Assembly: GCA_050330995.1 (NCBI GenBank) | Contig: JBHJHI010000081.1 | Coordinates: 1-64,000, forward strand | From: Thermohalobaculum sp050330995 | GTDB lineage: Bacteria; Pseudomonadota; Alphaproteobacteria; Rhodobacterales; Rhodobacteraceae | Length of the DNA: 64,000 bases | Direction of reading: 5' to 3' | Shown here: piece after piece, positions 36,353 through 46,159 of the stretch | How the letters are laid out: each line of letters begins with the position of its first letter | Position numbering within the stretch: the stretch's first letter is position 1 | Translations under genes and position numbers: made by a program | Notes under the pieces: generated by a model | Told to the model about the DNA's origin: nothing | Seen by the model: only the letters and a program-made list of their open reading frames with translations | Database searches by the model: none

Positions 36353-37456
36353 TCAGTGCCGCGCCGACAGCCCGTAGTGGTCGGCGAGCCGCTGGAGCGC
36401 GAGCTTCAGCACCACCTTGCCCGAGCGCGCCGACCAGCCGAAGCGCTTCTCGCAGGCCTCGAGCCCTTCGAGGAAGCAGCAGACCCGGAGCGCGGCGTCG
36501 GCGAGGCCCGGCCCGAGCGCGCCGAGCGCCGCCGTCACCCGCGCGCGCGCCGCCGCCGGGCCTTCGCCGGGACCGCGCGCGACCGGACTGCCCGCGAGGG
36601 CGTCGGACGGCGTCAGGAACGAGCGCCAGTCCTGAGTGATCGACGGCCCCATCCGGGCCAGCTCGAAGTCGCAGCGCAGCCGCTCGCCGGCCTCGACCTC
36701 CTCTGGCGCCAGATAGGGCTTGCCGTCGGGGCCGGGACGGCGCGCCAGCCAGCCGAGCACGCTCTCGGCGATGTTGACGCGCGTCCGGGTCAGCGCGCCC
36801 TCCTCCGGGTCGGGCAGCACCGCCTCGGCCATCGCGCGATGCTGCGCGGCGAAGGGCGACACCGTGCCCGCCTTGGTGGCCGTGCCGCGCCGCTCGGCGT
36901 CCTCGGCCAGCGCGCGGCGCAGGAAGGCGCGGCCGACCTCGGTGATCTGGTAGCGCACCGAGCGCTCGCCGGGGCGCGAGAGACGGATCCAGTCGCGGCG
37001 CAGGAACTCGGCGGCGAGCCGGACCGGCAGCATGGCGATCGGGCGGCGGTGCTTGTTGGCCGCGCAGAACACGCCGGCCTTCTCGGTGCCCTCGGCGACG
37101 AGGAGGAAGGCGCCCGGCTCGCAGAGGCGGCGCAGGAACCGGCGCGCCTCGCGCTCCAGCCCCGCGTCGTCGCAGGCCTCGGGCAGGGCCTCGGCCACGT
37201 CGCAGGCCTCGGCCTCCAGGCGGGCGATCAGGCCGTCGAGCAGGGGATCGTCGCGACGCTCCTCGACGCGGCGCACGGTGCGCAGGATGGTCGAGGGGTT
37301 CTGGCCCACCGCGGCGGCGATGCGGCGCAGGCTGTGGCCGTGGCCGGTGTGGGCCAAGTAGATCGCCGCCTCCCGCGCCGTGCAGCACGGCGTGCGATCG
37401 CCGAACAGCGTCGCGGCCTTCTCGGTGCAGGTAGCGAGAACTTCTTCCGTGGTCAT
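36353..37456 (-). CDS. DUF6456 domain protein with helix-turn-helix
   Basis: A 367-residue protein from ATG 37456. Near residues 20-60 it has REAAIYLAHTGHGHSLRRIA and AAVGQNPSTILRTVRRVEER, a DnaA/TnpA-like helix-turn-helix typical of Rhodobacterales DUF6456 proteins. The middle is rich in arginine and aspartate, with a possible winged region EFLRRDWIRLSRPGERSVRY. The C-terminal part, RLRCDFELARMGPSITQDW and EKRFGWSARSGKVVLKLAL, is the DUF6456 signature. The frame extends to a TTG at 37507 but the ATG is preferred. It is divergent from the DUF6477 gene, a pairing known in this order. A regulatory or DNA-binding role is likely; targets are unknown. Confidence 0.75.
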   Translation of the reverse strand: MTTEEVLATCTEKAATLFGDRTPCCTAREAAIYLAHTGHGHSLRRIAAAVGQNPSTILRTVRRVEERRDDPLLDGLIARLEAEACDVAEALPEACDDAGLEREARRFLRRLCEPGAFLLVAEGTEKAGVFCAANKHRRPIAMLPVRLAAEFLRRDWIRLSRPGERSVRYQITEVGRAFLRRALAEDAERRGTATKAGTVSPFAAQHRAMAEAVLPDPEEGALTRTRVNIAESVLGWLARRPGPDGKPYLAPEEVEAGERLRCDFELARMGPSITQDWRSFLTPSDALAGSPVARGPGEGPAAARARVTAALGALGPGLADAALRVCCFLEGLEACEKRFGWSARSGKVVLKLALQRLADHYGLSARH

Positions 37457-37653
37457 GACGTCACCCGTTCGACGCAACGTTTCGATGGGGAGCGTTTGCA
37501 CCGACAACGGCTAACGACAGCCTAACAGCACCCAGAAGCCAGATTTTTACTTTGCATTCACTTTCTCAGCGCGCGCAGCCCGCCGTGACGGCGCAACGGA
37601 CGACGGCCACGCGCTTGTCTCGCCCGGCATTCGCGGACCGCGGGAGAACGGCG

Positions 37654-37956
37654 ATGACGACGGATCGGGACGACGCGCTGGCGGGCGAGACCCTGCGCCC
37701 GCGCCTTCTGGTGATGGCGGCGACACGGGTGGCCGAGACCCTCGCCCGCCGCGGGCTCGTCGCGGCGGGCGCCGAGCGCGCTTGGCTCGCCGAAGCGGAG
37801 GCCGAGATGGAGGCGACGCGCCGCGAGCGCCCGTTCGCCTGGCGGGCCGAGGCGCACGTCCGCGTGCTCGGCGCGCTGATAGCCGCGCGCGTGTCCGCGG
37901 CGGAAGAGGAGACGGCAGTCGCGGCGGAGGCCGAGCCGCCCGCGCGAGCGGCCTGA
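37654..37956 (+). CDS. DUF6477 family protein
   Basis: A 100-residue helical protein. ALAGETLRPRLLVMAATRVA followed by a middle segment LAEAEAEMEATRRERPFAWR and an arginine/alanine-rich helix match the DUF6477 pattern (RPRLLxxAAR near the start, an E-rich central helix, then a VEVL-like helix). The C-terminus is a low-complexity AEEETAVAAEAEP tail. ATG 37654 is preferred to an in-frame ATG at 37552. It is divergent from the DUF6456 gene; the 197-base gap contains an AT-rich stretch (ATTTTTACTTTGCATTC) that may hold both promoters. Function unknown. Confidence 0.65.
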   Translation: MTTDRDDALAGETLRPRLLVMAATRVAETLARRGLVAAGAERAWLAEAEAEMEATRRERPFAWRAEAHVRVLGALIAARVSAAEEETAVAAEAEPPARAA

Positions 37957-38103
37957 AGCGCCGTTCGGCCGGGCGGAAGCGGGCCCGGCGCTCCTGGTCG
38001 TCGGAGACACGCTCCTTCACGGCGCCCGGGCGTCCCGCTCAGGCGGTTCCAGCGCTCCGGTGGCGAGCGGCGACGGCCACAGGCCCCGCTCTCCCCGCGC
38101 GCC

Positions 38104-39840
38104 TCAGCCGCGCCCGCCGTCGTCGGGGTAGCCACGAAAGCCCTTCACCCACCACAGCTCGTAGCCGAAGCTCCGGTCGCGATGGGTGGCGAAGCGGCCC
38201 TCGTCGACCAACTCGGCCTCCTCGAAGCGCGCCGCCATGGCGGCGCCGTCGTCGTCCAGCGTCGCGAGCAGCATCGCGCGTCGATCGCCGGGCCGGAGCG
38301 AGGCGACCATCTCGTGGTGGTTCTCGACGCGGTCGGGGTTCCAGACCGCCACCTCGTCCCAGCCGAGGCCGCCGAGGAACATGCACTCCGAGAGCCGCCG
38401 GCGGTTGTCGGCGAGCAGTACCTCCGCGCCCATCTCGCCCATCACCGGCAGCGCGCGATCGCAGAAGGGCTCGGACAGGCGCATCTTCTTGAACGGGTCC
38501 GGCCCGCGTGCCAGCCCCTCGCCCTCGGCCGCGTAGAGCGCGGCGCGCGCGTAGACCGCGCCCGCCGCCACGACGCCGATCCCCGCGTGCCAGCGCAGCA
38601 GGCGACCGAAGCCGGAGGCGAGCAGGAACCGCGCGGCGAGGAGCGAGCCCGCGACGTAGGCCGGCGCCGCCCAGTTCGGCTGCGCGCGCGTGGCGTAGGC
38701 GAGCGCCAGCATGGCGAACAGCAGCGTGCCGGCCTGCCAGGCGAGCAGCCGCATCCGCCAGTCGCCGGCCCAGTCGCGCCGGCGCCAGAAGGCGGCCAGG
38801 ATCGCGAGAAAGACGATCGGGCCGATCACACCGAACTGGCTGCCGAAGAATTCGAGGAAGGCGCCGATGTTGCCGTAGCCCTCGCCGGGATCGGCGTCCT
38901 CGGCGACGTGGGTGACGGTGGCGAAGCCGTTGGTCGCGTTCCACCACAGGTTCGGCGCGAGCACGACGAGGCCCGCGCCCGCGGCGATCCCGGCGCCGCG
39001 CCAGTCGCGCCCCCGCGCCGAGAACAGCGCGTAGCCGAGCATCCCGGCCGGCAGCGCCAGCATGGTGTACTTCGCGAGCGCGCCGAGGCCGACGAGCGCG
39101 CCCGTGAGCGCCCAGTCGCGGTCGCGCCCGCTCTCGGCCGCCCTGATCCAGGCGACGAGCGCCAGCGCCCAGAACGCCATCATCACCGGGTCGGTCGACA
39201 TCACCATCGCCGAGACGCTGACCCCCGGCGCCGCGGTGTAGGCGACCGCCGCCCAGAAGCCGGTGGCCGGATCGAACAGCTTGCGCCCGAGCGCGTAGAG
39301 CGCGAGCGCCACCACCGCGTGCGCCACCACCGCGCCCGCGCGCAGCGCGAACAGCGTGTCGCCGCCCAGATCGGTCGCGAGCCGGATCAGCGCCGCCACC
39401 AGCGGCGGCTTCGAGAAATAGCCCCAGGCGAGTTCCTGGCCGTAGGCCCAGTACTGCGCCTCGTCGAAGTGGATCGGCACCCAGCCGGCGGCGTTCACCG
39501 CGAGGCGCAGGCAGGCGACGGCGAGCACGACCCCGAGGGCGGCGAGCGCCCAGCCGGCCTCGCGCGTGGCCGGCGCGGCCGGCGTGGCGGACGAGAGACC
39601 GGCGCGCTTGCCCCGGGGCTTGGGCGCCCCCTTGCTCGCCGGGGCCGCGCCGCCACCCCGCTCGGCCGAGGCCCGCGTCTTCGCGTCCCGGGCCTTCGCC
39701 CCACCCCCGGCCGGCGGCGACCCGGCCTCGGCATCGGGCGAGGTTCCACCGCCCCGCCCGGCCTTGACCGGGGCGCCGCGCGCGGCCTTGTCCGCCGTCC
39801 CGCGCGAGGCGCCCCGCTCGCCGCTTCTCTTCGCCGCCAT
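38104..39840 (-). CDS. Glycosyltransferase family 39 protein
   Basis: A 578-residue membrane glycosyltransferase of the GT39/ArnT group, which transfers sugars from polyprenyl-phosphate donors on the periplasmic face. After a 90-residue Lys/Ala/Gly/Pro-rich N-terminal extension come about a dozen membrane segments. Between the first two is VPIHFDEAQYWAYGQELAWG, with the acidic DE pair that serves as the catalytic site, and GYFSKPPLVAALI follows as in family members. The C-terminal 130 residues are a soluble domain. The N-terminal extension is low-complexity and may be disordered and cytoplasmic. It stands alone between unrelated genes, so the acceptor (lipid A, protein or polysaccharide) is unknown. 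Confidence 0.8.
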   Translation of the reverse strand: MAAKRSGERGASRGTADKAARGAPVKAGRGGGTSPDAEAGSPPAGGGAKARDAKTRASAERGGGAAPASKGAPKPRGKRAGLSSATPAAPATREAGWALAALGVVLAVACLRLAVNAAGWVPIHFDEAQYWAYGQELAWGYFSKPPLVAALIRLATDLGGDTLFALRAGAVVAHAVVALALYALGRKLFDPATGFWAAVAYTAAPGVSVSAMVMSTDPVMMAFWALALVAWIRAAESGRDRDWALTGALVGLGALAKYTMLALPAGMLGYALFSARGRDWRGAGIAAGAGLVVLAPNLWWNATNGFATVTHVAEDADPGEGYGNIGAFLEFFGSQFGVIGPIVFLAILAAFWRRRDWAGDWRMRLLAWQAGTLLFAMLALAYATRAQPNWAAPAYVAGSLLAARFLLASGFGRLLRWHAGIGVVAAGAVYARAALYAAEGEGLARGPDPFKKMRLSEPFCDRALPVMGEMGAEVLLADNRRRLSECMFLGGLGWDEVAVWNPDRVENHHEMVASLRPGDRRAMLLATLDDDGAAMAARFEEAELVDEGRFATHRDRSFGYELWWVKGFRGYPDDGGRG

Positions 39841-40038
39841 GGCCGCGCTCCCCTTCGTCGAGGCGCCGCTCTACACGAAGCGCCCCGCCCTCTGAAGGGG
39901 CGGGCCGCGCCGTCCGCTCCCCGAGCCGGCAGCGGCCCGCTCCGGCAAGGACGAACGCCCCGGGCGGGGCGCCCCGCCCCTGTAACGGGCGGCGCGAGGC
40001 GCTATGTCGGAAGGCTCAGCCGAGACGCGAGGATCCCC

Positions 40039-42717
40039 ATGGCCGCAGACCGCCGTGCCGCCACCGCCACGCCCCGTGACCAGACGGTGCGGCTCGCGGA
40101 CTACCGAGCGCCGGACTGGCTCGTGGAGCGGGTCTCGCTCGACGTCGACCTCGCGCCGCGGGCGACGCGGGTGACGGCGCGGATCATCTTTCGCCGCAAC
40201 GAGACCCTCGCCGACGACGCCCTGCCCCCGCTCGCGCTCGACGGGCGGCGGCTGACGCTGGTCTCGGCCGCGGTCGACGGCGAGGACGTCACCGCCTCGG
40301 CTCACCTGACCCTCTCGCGCGAGGGGCTGACGCTCGGCGCCGAGGCGCTGCCGGGCACGCGCTTCGAATGGACCTGCGTCACAGAGGTCGACCCGGAGGC
40401 CAACACCGAGCTGGAGGGGCTCTACCTCTCGAACGGGATGTTCTGCACCCAGTGCGAGGCGCAGGGCTTTCGCAAGATCACCTACTACCCCGATCGGCCC
40501 GACGTGATGGCGCCCTTCACCGTGCGGCTGGAAGCGCCCAAGGCCACCTGCCCGGTGCTCCTGTCGAACGGCAACCCCGGCGAGATCGGCGATCTGGACG
40601 GCGGGCGCCACTACGCGCTCTGGCACGACCCGTTCCCGAAGCCCGCCTACCTGTTCGCGCTGGTCGCGGGCGATCTGGTCGCGCACCGCGACCGCTTCAC
40701 CACCACGTCGGGACGCGACGTGGACCTGGCGCTCTGGGTGCGCTCGGGCGACGAGGGCAAGTGCGCCTTCGCCATGGACGCGCTCAAGCGCTCGATGGCC
40801 TGGGACGAGCGCGCCTACGGCCGCGAGTACGACCTCGACGTCTTCCAGATCGTCGCCGTCGCCGACTTCAACATGGGCGCGATGGAGAACAAGGGGTTGA
40901 ATATCTTCAACTCCAAGTACGTGCTGGCCAGCCCGGAGACCGCGACCGACCGCGACTATGAGCTGATCGAGGGCATCGTCGCGCACGAGTACTTCCACAA
41001 CTGGACCGGCAACCGGATCACCTGCCGCGACTGGTTCCAGCTCTGCCTGAAGGAAGGGCTGACGGTGTTCCGCGACCAGTGCTTCTCGGAGGACGAGCGC
41101 TCCGGCGCGGTCGCGCGCATCGACCAGGTGAAGGCCCTGCGCGCGCGCCAGTTCGCCGAGGACGCGGGACCGCTCGCTCACCCCGTGCGCCCGGAAGCCT
41201 ACGTCGAGATCAACAACTTCTACACGGCGACCGTCTACGAGAAGGGCGCTGAGGTCATCCGGATGCTGCACACCCTGCTCGGCCCGGAGACCTACCGCGC
41301 GGCGATGGATCTCTACTTCGAGCGCCACGACGGCGAGGCCTGCACCATCGAGAACTTCCGCCGGTGCTTCGAGGACGCCTCGGGCCGCGATCTCTCGCAG
41401 TTCGCGCGCTGGTGGTCGGTCCCCGGCACGCCGCGCGTCGGCGTCGCCGAGGACTGGCAGGACGGCACCTATCGCCTGACGCTGAGCCAGCGCGCGCCGG
41501 CCATCGCCCCCGAGGGCAAGGCGCCGCCGATGGTGATCCCGGTCGCGGTGGGCCTCCTGTCGGCCGAAGGCGATGAGGTCGCGCCGACGCGGGTGGTCGA
41601 ACTGGACGGCGCCGAAGCCACCGTCAGCTTCGACCTCGGGCCGGACGCCGCCGGCGGTCCGCCGCCCGTGCCGTCGCTCTTGCGCGGCTTCTCGGCCCCG
41701 GTGATCCTGGAGCGCGCCTCGACCCCCTCCGAGCGCGCCTTCCTGCTCGCCCACGACACCGATCCGTTCAACCGCTGGGAAGCGGGGCGGCGCTACGCGC
41801 TCGACCTCGCCTGCGATCTCGCGACGGGGCGACGCGCGGCCGACGAGCCCGACGGCGTGCCCGATGCCTGGTGCGAGGCGCTCGGGCGCGTGGTCGAGGA
41901 GGGGACGCTCGACCCCGCCTTCCGCGCGCTCGCGCTCGAGATGCCCGGCAACGACGAGGTCTCGGCCGAGATCTTCGCCGCCGGCACGCCGGCCGACCCC
42001 GACATGGTCCACGCCGCGCTCACCGTGATGCGCCGCAGGCTCGGCCAGCGCCTCGACGAGGCGCTCGCGCGGCTCTATGACGCCCTCGCCGAGAGCGGCC
42101 CCTACAGCCCCGACGCCGCCGCGGCGGGACGCCGGGCGCTGCGCAACCGCGCGATGGCGCTGCGCCTCGCCACCGGCTCGGACGCCGCCCAGGCCGCGGC
42201 CGAGGCGCAGTTCGACGCCGCCGCCAACATGACCGACGCCATGGCGGCGATGACCGCGCTCGTGCACCACGACGCGCCGGGCGCCGAGCCGCGGCTCAAG
42301 GCCTTCCGCGAGCGCTGGAGCCGGGACGAGCTGGTGATGGACAAGTGGTTCGCCGTGCAGGCGACCGCGCCGGTGGCGGACGCGGTGCGGCGGGTCGAGG
42401 ACCTGACGGGGCATCCGCAGTTCTCGTGGAAGCGCCCCAACCGCTTCCGCGCGGTGGTGGCGAGCTTCGCCATGGCCAACCCTGTCGGCTTCCACGCGAG
42501 AGACGGCGAGGGCTACCGCTTCGTCACCGACTGGATCCTGCGCCTCGACCGGCTGAACCCGCAGACGGCCGCGCGCGTGGCCGGCGCGTTCGAGCGCTGG
42601 CGGCGCTACGACGAGGGCCGCCAGCACCTGGTCCGCACCGAGATGGAGCGCCTCGCCGCGACCGAGACGCTGTCGAAGAACACCCGCGAGATCGTCGAGC
42701 GGATGCTGAGGGGATGA
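40039..42717 (+). CDS. pepN: Aminopeptidase N
   Basis: An 892-residue M1-family zinc aminopeptidase, full length. The exopeptidase signature GAMENKGLNIFN and the zinc site HEYFHNWTGNRITCRDWFQL (HExxH plus a downstream Glu in LKEGLTVFRD) are present. The catalytic tyrosine lies in the VYEKGAEVIRM region. The N-terminal beta domain starts VRLADYRAPDWLVERVSLDV as in PepN of proteobacteria. It clips N-terminal residues from peptides in the cytoplasm. The start ATG 40039 has GAGGATCC upstream, a partial ribosome site. It is monocistronic on the plus strand and converges with ccmH. Confidence 0.95.
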   Translation: MAADRRAATATPRDQTVRLADYRAPDWLVERVSLDVDLAPRATRVTARIIFRRNETLADDALPPLALDGRRLTLVSAAVDGEDVTASAHLTLSREGLTLGAEALPGTRFEWTCVTEVDPEANTELEGLYLSNGMFCTQCEAQGFRKITYYPDRPDVMAPFTVRLEAPKATCPVLLSNGNPGEIGDLDGGRHYALWHDPFPKPAYLFALVAGDLVAHRDRFTTTSGRDVDLALWVRSGDEGKCAFAMDALKRSMAWDERAYGREYDLDVFQIVAVADFNMGAMENKGLNIFNSKYVLASPETATDRDYELIEGIVAHEYFHNWTGNRITCRDWFQLCLKEGLTVFRDQCFSEDERSGAVARIDQVKALRARQFAEDAGPLAHPVRPEAYVEINNFYTATVYEKGAEVIRMLHTLLGPETYRAAMDLYFERHDGEACTIENFRRCFEDASGRDLSQFARWWSVPGTPRVGVAEDWQDGTYRLTLSQRAPAIAPEGKAPPMVIPVAVGLLSAEGDEVAPTRVVELDGAEATVSFDLGPDAAGGPPPVPSLLRGFSAPVILERASTPSERAFLLAHDTDPFNRWEAGRRYALDLACDLATGRRAADEPDGVPDAWCEALGRVVEEGTLDPAFRALALEMPGNDEVSAEIFAAGTPADPDMVHAALTVMRRRLGQRLDEALARLYDALAESGPYSPDAAAAGRRALRNRAMALRLATGSDAAQAAAEAQFDAAANMTDAMAAMTALVHHDAPGAEPRLKAFRERWSRDELVMDKWFAVQATAPVADAVRRVEDLTGHPQFSWKRPNRFRAVVASFAMANPVGFHARDGEGYRFVTDWILRLDRLNPQTAARVAGAFERWRRYDEGRQHLVRTEMERLAATETLSKNTREIVERMLRG

Positions 42718-42751
42718 GCGACGGCGACCGCGGGGTGGCCGCCGGGCCGTC

Positions 42752-43225
42752 TCAGGCGCCGCCGTCGCGCGTCAGCCGGTCGAGCGCGGCGCGTTCCTCG
42801 TCCGAGAGCGGCGCGTCCGACGGACCGACCGGTCCCGCGCCTGCCTGCTGGCGACGCAGCCAGACCGCCGCCGTGATGCCGCCCGCGAGCAGAAGGGCGG
42901 GGCCGGCGAGCCAGACGAAGGCGTTGGCGACGTTGAGCGGCGGGGTCATCAGCACGTATTCGCCGTAGCGCGCGACCAGGAAGTCGCGCACCTCGTCGTC
43001 GCTGTCGCCGGCTTCCAGCCGCTCGCGCACCACGAGGCGCAGGTCGCGCGCCAGCTCGGCGTTCGAGCTGTCGATGTTCTCGTTGCGGCAGACCAGGCAG
43101 CGCACGTCCTTCGACAGCTCGCGCGCCCGCGCTTCCAGCGCGGGATCGTCGAGCATCTCGTCGGGCTCGACCGCCCGCGCCGCGAGCGGCCAGAGCAGCG
43201 CCAGGACGAGGAACAGGCGGATCAT
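42752..43225 (-). CDS. ccmH: Cytochrome c maturation protein CcmH
   Basis: A 157-residue thiol-disulfide protein for cytochrome c maturation. It has a signal peptide (LFLVLALLWPLAARA), the redox motif KDVRCLVCRNENI with CxxC in a helical hairpin, RDFLVARYGEYVLMTPP typical of CcmH, one membrane helix near residue 110, and a cytoplasmic C-terminus. It reduces the apocytochrome c thiols before heme attachment. The ATG overlaps the ccmF stop by four bases, so they form one transcriptional unit. ccmE lies 3.8 kb away, beyond a CBS protein and a PhzF-like gene. Confidence 0.93.
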   Translation of the reverse strand: MIRLFLVLALLWPLAARAVEPDEMLDDPALEARARELSKDVRCLVCRNENIDSSNAELARDLRLVVRERLEAGDSDDEVRDFLVARYGEYVLMTPPLNVANAFVWLAGPALLLAGGITAAVWLRRQQAGAGPVGPSDAPLSDEERAALDRLTRDGGA

Positions 43226-45309
43226 GCCGGCGCCCCCGCGTCCGTTCCCGCGGCCGGCGCCGCGCGGCGCGCGGCGGCGCCGACGCGGTAGCGCCGGTCG
43301 GTCAGGCTCACGACCCCGCCGAAGGCCATCACCAGCGCCCCGAGCCAGATCCAGACCGCGAGCGGCTTCACGTAGGCACGCACCGTCCAGGCCGCGCTGT
43401 CGACCTGCCGGTCGCCCAGCACCACGTAGACGTCGCGCCAGATCGTGCTGTCGATCGCCGCCTCGGTGGTCGGCATGCGCGCGACCGGGTAGGCGCGCTT
43501 CTCGGCGCAGAGCGTGTCGATCGGATCACCGCCCGAGGCCAGGGTGAAGCGGCCGAGCTGGGTCGAGAAGTTACGCCCCTCGCCGCCCTTCAGCCAGGCG
43601 TCCTGGCCGACGCCGCAGCCGGCGACCTCGAAGGGAGCGCCGAAGGGAAGCTGCTCGACGCGCTCGAAGGTGAGGTCGTAGCCGCCGATCCCGATGGTCT
43701 CGCCGGGCTCCGCGAGCAGGATGCGCTCCTCCTCCCAGGCCGTGACGGCGGCGATGCCGCAGACGGTGATCGCGAGGCCGGTGTGGGCGAGCCACTTGCC
43801 CCACTCGGCCCGCGGCAGGCGGGCGAGGCGGCGCGCGCCGTCGAGCCAGGGGCGCGCGGTCTTGAGCGCGGGCCACGCGTGGCGGTTCAGCCCCGCGCGC
43901 TCGGCGAGTTCCACCACGACGCCGCCGACCATCCAGACCGCGAGCGCGAGGCCGACGGGCGCGAGCAGCGCCGCGCCCGACTGGAACGCCCAGACCGCGC
44001 CTCCGACCGCGAGCGCGGCCGCGCCCGCCCACCAGAGCCGCGTGAGAACGCCGCCCAGATCGGCGCGCTTCCAGGCCATCAGCGCGCCGATCGGCAGGGC
44101 GGCAAACAGGATCACCATGAACGGCGTGAAGGCGAGGTCGAAGAACGGCGCGCCGACCGAGATCTTGGTGCCGTCGGCGAACTCGCGGATCACCGGCGCC
44201 AGCGTGCCGACGAACACAACCCCGCAGGCGACCGCGAGCACGAGGTTGTTGTAGACGAGCGCGCCCTCGCGCGAGACCGGCTTGAAGGTGCCCTCCGACC
44301 TCATCGCCGGCGCGCGCCAGGCGAACAGCGCCAGCGAGCCGATCAGCGCGATCGCCAGGATCAGCAGGATGAACACGCCCCGCGTCGGGTCGGAGGCGAA
44401 GGAGTGCACCGAGGTGATCACGCCCGAGCGCACGATGAAGGTGCCGATGAGGGAAAGCGAGAACGCCAGGATCGCGAGCAGGATGGTCCAGGTCTTCAGC
44501 GACGCCCGCTTCTCGACCACGATCGCCGAGTGAAGCAGCGCCGCGGCGACCAGCCATGGCATGAACGAGGCGTTCTCGACCGGGTCCCAGAACCACCAGC
44601 CGCCCCAGCCGAGCTCGTAGTAGGCCCAGTACGAGCCGAGCGCGATGCCGACGGTGAGCGTGAGCCAGGAGAGCAGGGCCCAGGGGCGCACCCAGCGCGC
44701 CCAGGCCGCGTCCACCCGACCCTCGATCAGCGCGGCGACCGCGAAGGAGAACGCCATCGAGAGCCCGACGTAGCCGAGGTAGAGAAACGGCGGGTGGAAG
44801 GCGAGGCCGGGGTCCTGCAGGAGCGGGTTGAGGTCGGCGCCCTCGGACGGGGCGGGGAACAGCCGCTCGAACGGGTTCGAGGTGAACAGGATGAAGGCGA
44901 GGAAGGCGACGCCGATCATCGCCTGCACCGCTAGCGCCCGCGCCTTCAGGGGCAACGGCAGCCCCCGCCCGAAGGCCGCGACCATGGCGCCGAACAGCGC
45001 CAGGATCAGCACCCAGAGGAGCATCGAGCCCTCGTGGTTCCCCCAGACGCCGGTGATCTTGTAGAGGAGCGGCTTGGCTTCGTGGCTGTGATTCGCCACC
45101 AGCGCGACCGAGTAGTCCGAGGCCACGAAGGCCTGGGTCAGCACCGCGAAGCTGACGCCGATCAGGAGGAGCTGCGCGAGGGCGGCGGGGGCGGCGGTGG
45201 CCATCCACTCGCCCCACCCCTTCTGCGCGCCGACGAGCGGCACGCTCGCCTGGAACAGCGCCACCGCGAAGGCGAGGATGAGCGCGAAATGGCCGATCTC
45301 GACGGTCAT
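43222..45309 (-). CDS. ccmF: Heme lyase CcmF/NrfE family subunit
   Basis: A 695-residue polytopic membrane protein that ligates heme to apocytochrome c. The WWD/tryptophan-rich domain is clear in LGWGGWWFWDPVENASFMPW, the TM bundle has conserved histidines (VANHSHEAKPLLYKITGVWG and DPGLAFHPPFLYLGY), and the C-terminal soluble part and last helix follow. It is about the normal length. ATG 45309 begins EIGHFALILAFA as in relatives. It receives heme from CcmE (47050) and acts with CcmH (43225, overlapping). Confidence 0.95.
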   Translation of the reverse strand: MTVEIGHFALILAFAVALFQASVPLVGAQKGWGEWMATAAPAALAQLLLIGVSFAVLTQAFVASDYSVALVANHSHEAKPLLYKITGVWGNHEGSMLLWVLILALFGAMVAAFGRGLPLPLKARALAVQAMIGVAFLAFILFTSNPFERLFPAPSEGADLNPLLQDPGLAFHPPFLYLGYVGLSMAFSFAVAALIEGRVDAAWARWVRPWALLSWLTLTVGIALGSYWAYYELGWGGWWFWDPVENASFMPWLVAAALLHSAIVVEKRASLKTWTILLAILAFSLSLIGTFIVRSGVITSVHSFASDPTRGVFILLILAIALIGSLALFAWRAPAMRSEGTFKPVSREGALVYNNLVLAVACGVVFVGTLAPVIREFADGTKISVGAPFFDLAFTPFMVILFAALPIGALMAWKRADLGGVLTRLWWAGAAALAVGGAVWAFQSGAALLAPVGLALAVWMVGGVVVELAERAGLNRHAWPALKTARPWLDGARRLARLPRAEWGKWLAHTGLAITVCGIAAVTAWEEERILLAEPGETIGIGGYDLTFERVEQLPFGAPFEVAGCGVGQDAWLKGGEGRNFSTQLGRFTLASGGDPIDTLCAEKRAYPVARMPTTEAAIDSTIWRDVYVVLGDRQVDSAAWTVRAYVKPLAVWIWLGALVMAFGGVVSLTDRRYRVGAAARRAAPAAGTDAGAPA

Positions 45310-45449
45310 GGAGCGATCCCGTGGCGGACAAAGGCTTGCCGCAGACTAGGAGATCGCGCCGCACGGCGACAGGGGGGCGCGACGTTGGTGCGCGCTCGGC
45401 GGGGGCGCGCGACACCGGCCGCGCGCCCCGAACTCTCCCTTGACCGGCG

Positions 45450-45965
45450 TCAGAAGGCGGCGGCGATCACCGCGATCAGCACGATGGTGTAGAGCGCGAT
45501 CGAGCCGAACACGAGGCCGACGGGATAGTTCTTGCCGACGCTCGCCTGCGCCGAGAGGCTGAGCTGGCGCAGAAGTTCCGGCCACGTGTACGAGACGAAA
45601 TCGCCCTGGGTCATCATCGAGACGACCTTGCCGTTCTCGTCGACGATCGGCAGGCGGCGGAAGCGCTCGTTCGACATGATGCGCAGCCAGTCGATCAGGT
45701 CGTCGTCGGCGCGCGCGACCCGGACGTCGGTGGTCATCACGTCCTTGAGCGTGAGATCGTGATAGTCGCGCCCCTCGTTGATTACGCGGGTCATCAGGTC
45801 GCGCTCGGTGACGATGCCGAGCATCTGCTCGTTCTCGTCGGTCACCACGACCGAACCGTAGCGGCGCTTACACATCTCGGCGACCGCCTCGCGCAGCAGC
45901 GTGTCCGGTCCCCTGGTCAGCACCCTGGGCTTGGAGGTGAATTCCGGGCGGTCCTTGATCTTCAT
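45450..45965 (-). CDS. CBS domain protein with C-terminal membrane helix
   Basis: A 171-residue protein with two CBS repeats. The first covers about residues 15-70 (EAVAEMCKRRYGSVVVTDEN and VTERDLMTRV), the second about 80-135 (VMTTDVRVARADDDLIDWLR and RLPIVDENGKVVSMMTQGDF). The last 20 residues are a hydrophobic helix (GLVFGSIALYTIVLIAVIAA) that would anchor it in the membrane. CBS pairs bind adenine nucleotides. This gene sits 141 bases upstream of ccmF and may share its transcript, although a link to cytochrome c biogenesis is not known. ATG 45965 has GAGGGG upstream. Confidence 0.85.
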   Translation of the reverse strand: MKIKDRPEFTSKPRVLTRGPDTLLREAVAEMCKRRYGSVVVTDENEQMLGIVTERDLMTRVINEGRDYHDLTLKDVMTTDVRVARADDDLIDWLRIMSNERFRRLPIVDENGKVVSMMTQGDFVSYTWPELLRQLSLSAQASVGKNYPVGLVFGSIALYTIVLIAVIAAAF

Positions 45966-46159
45966 GGAGTGGTCCCCTCCGTTCGCGTCGTCGCGCCAGC
46001 GGCCCGGCGCCTCGTGTCCGGGCCTGACCTATGGCGACGTCGCGCTCGGACAAACCGTCGCGCGGACGGGCGCGCACCACGGGATCGCGCGGACGGGCGC
46101 GGGCGGCGAGGACGCGCGGCCCGATCGGGCGGCGTGCCGAGAGCCGGCCGAGCCGGGGA

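Noticed and set aside
38182..40038. Long plus-strand extension upstream of pepN
   Set aside because: The family N-terminus begins at ATG 40039; the upstream part is antisense to the glycosyltransferase gene.
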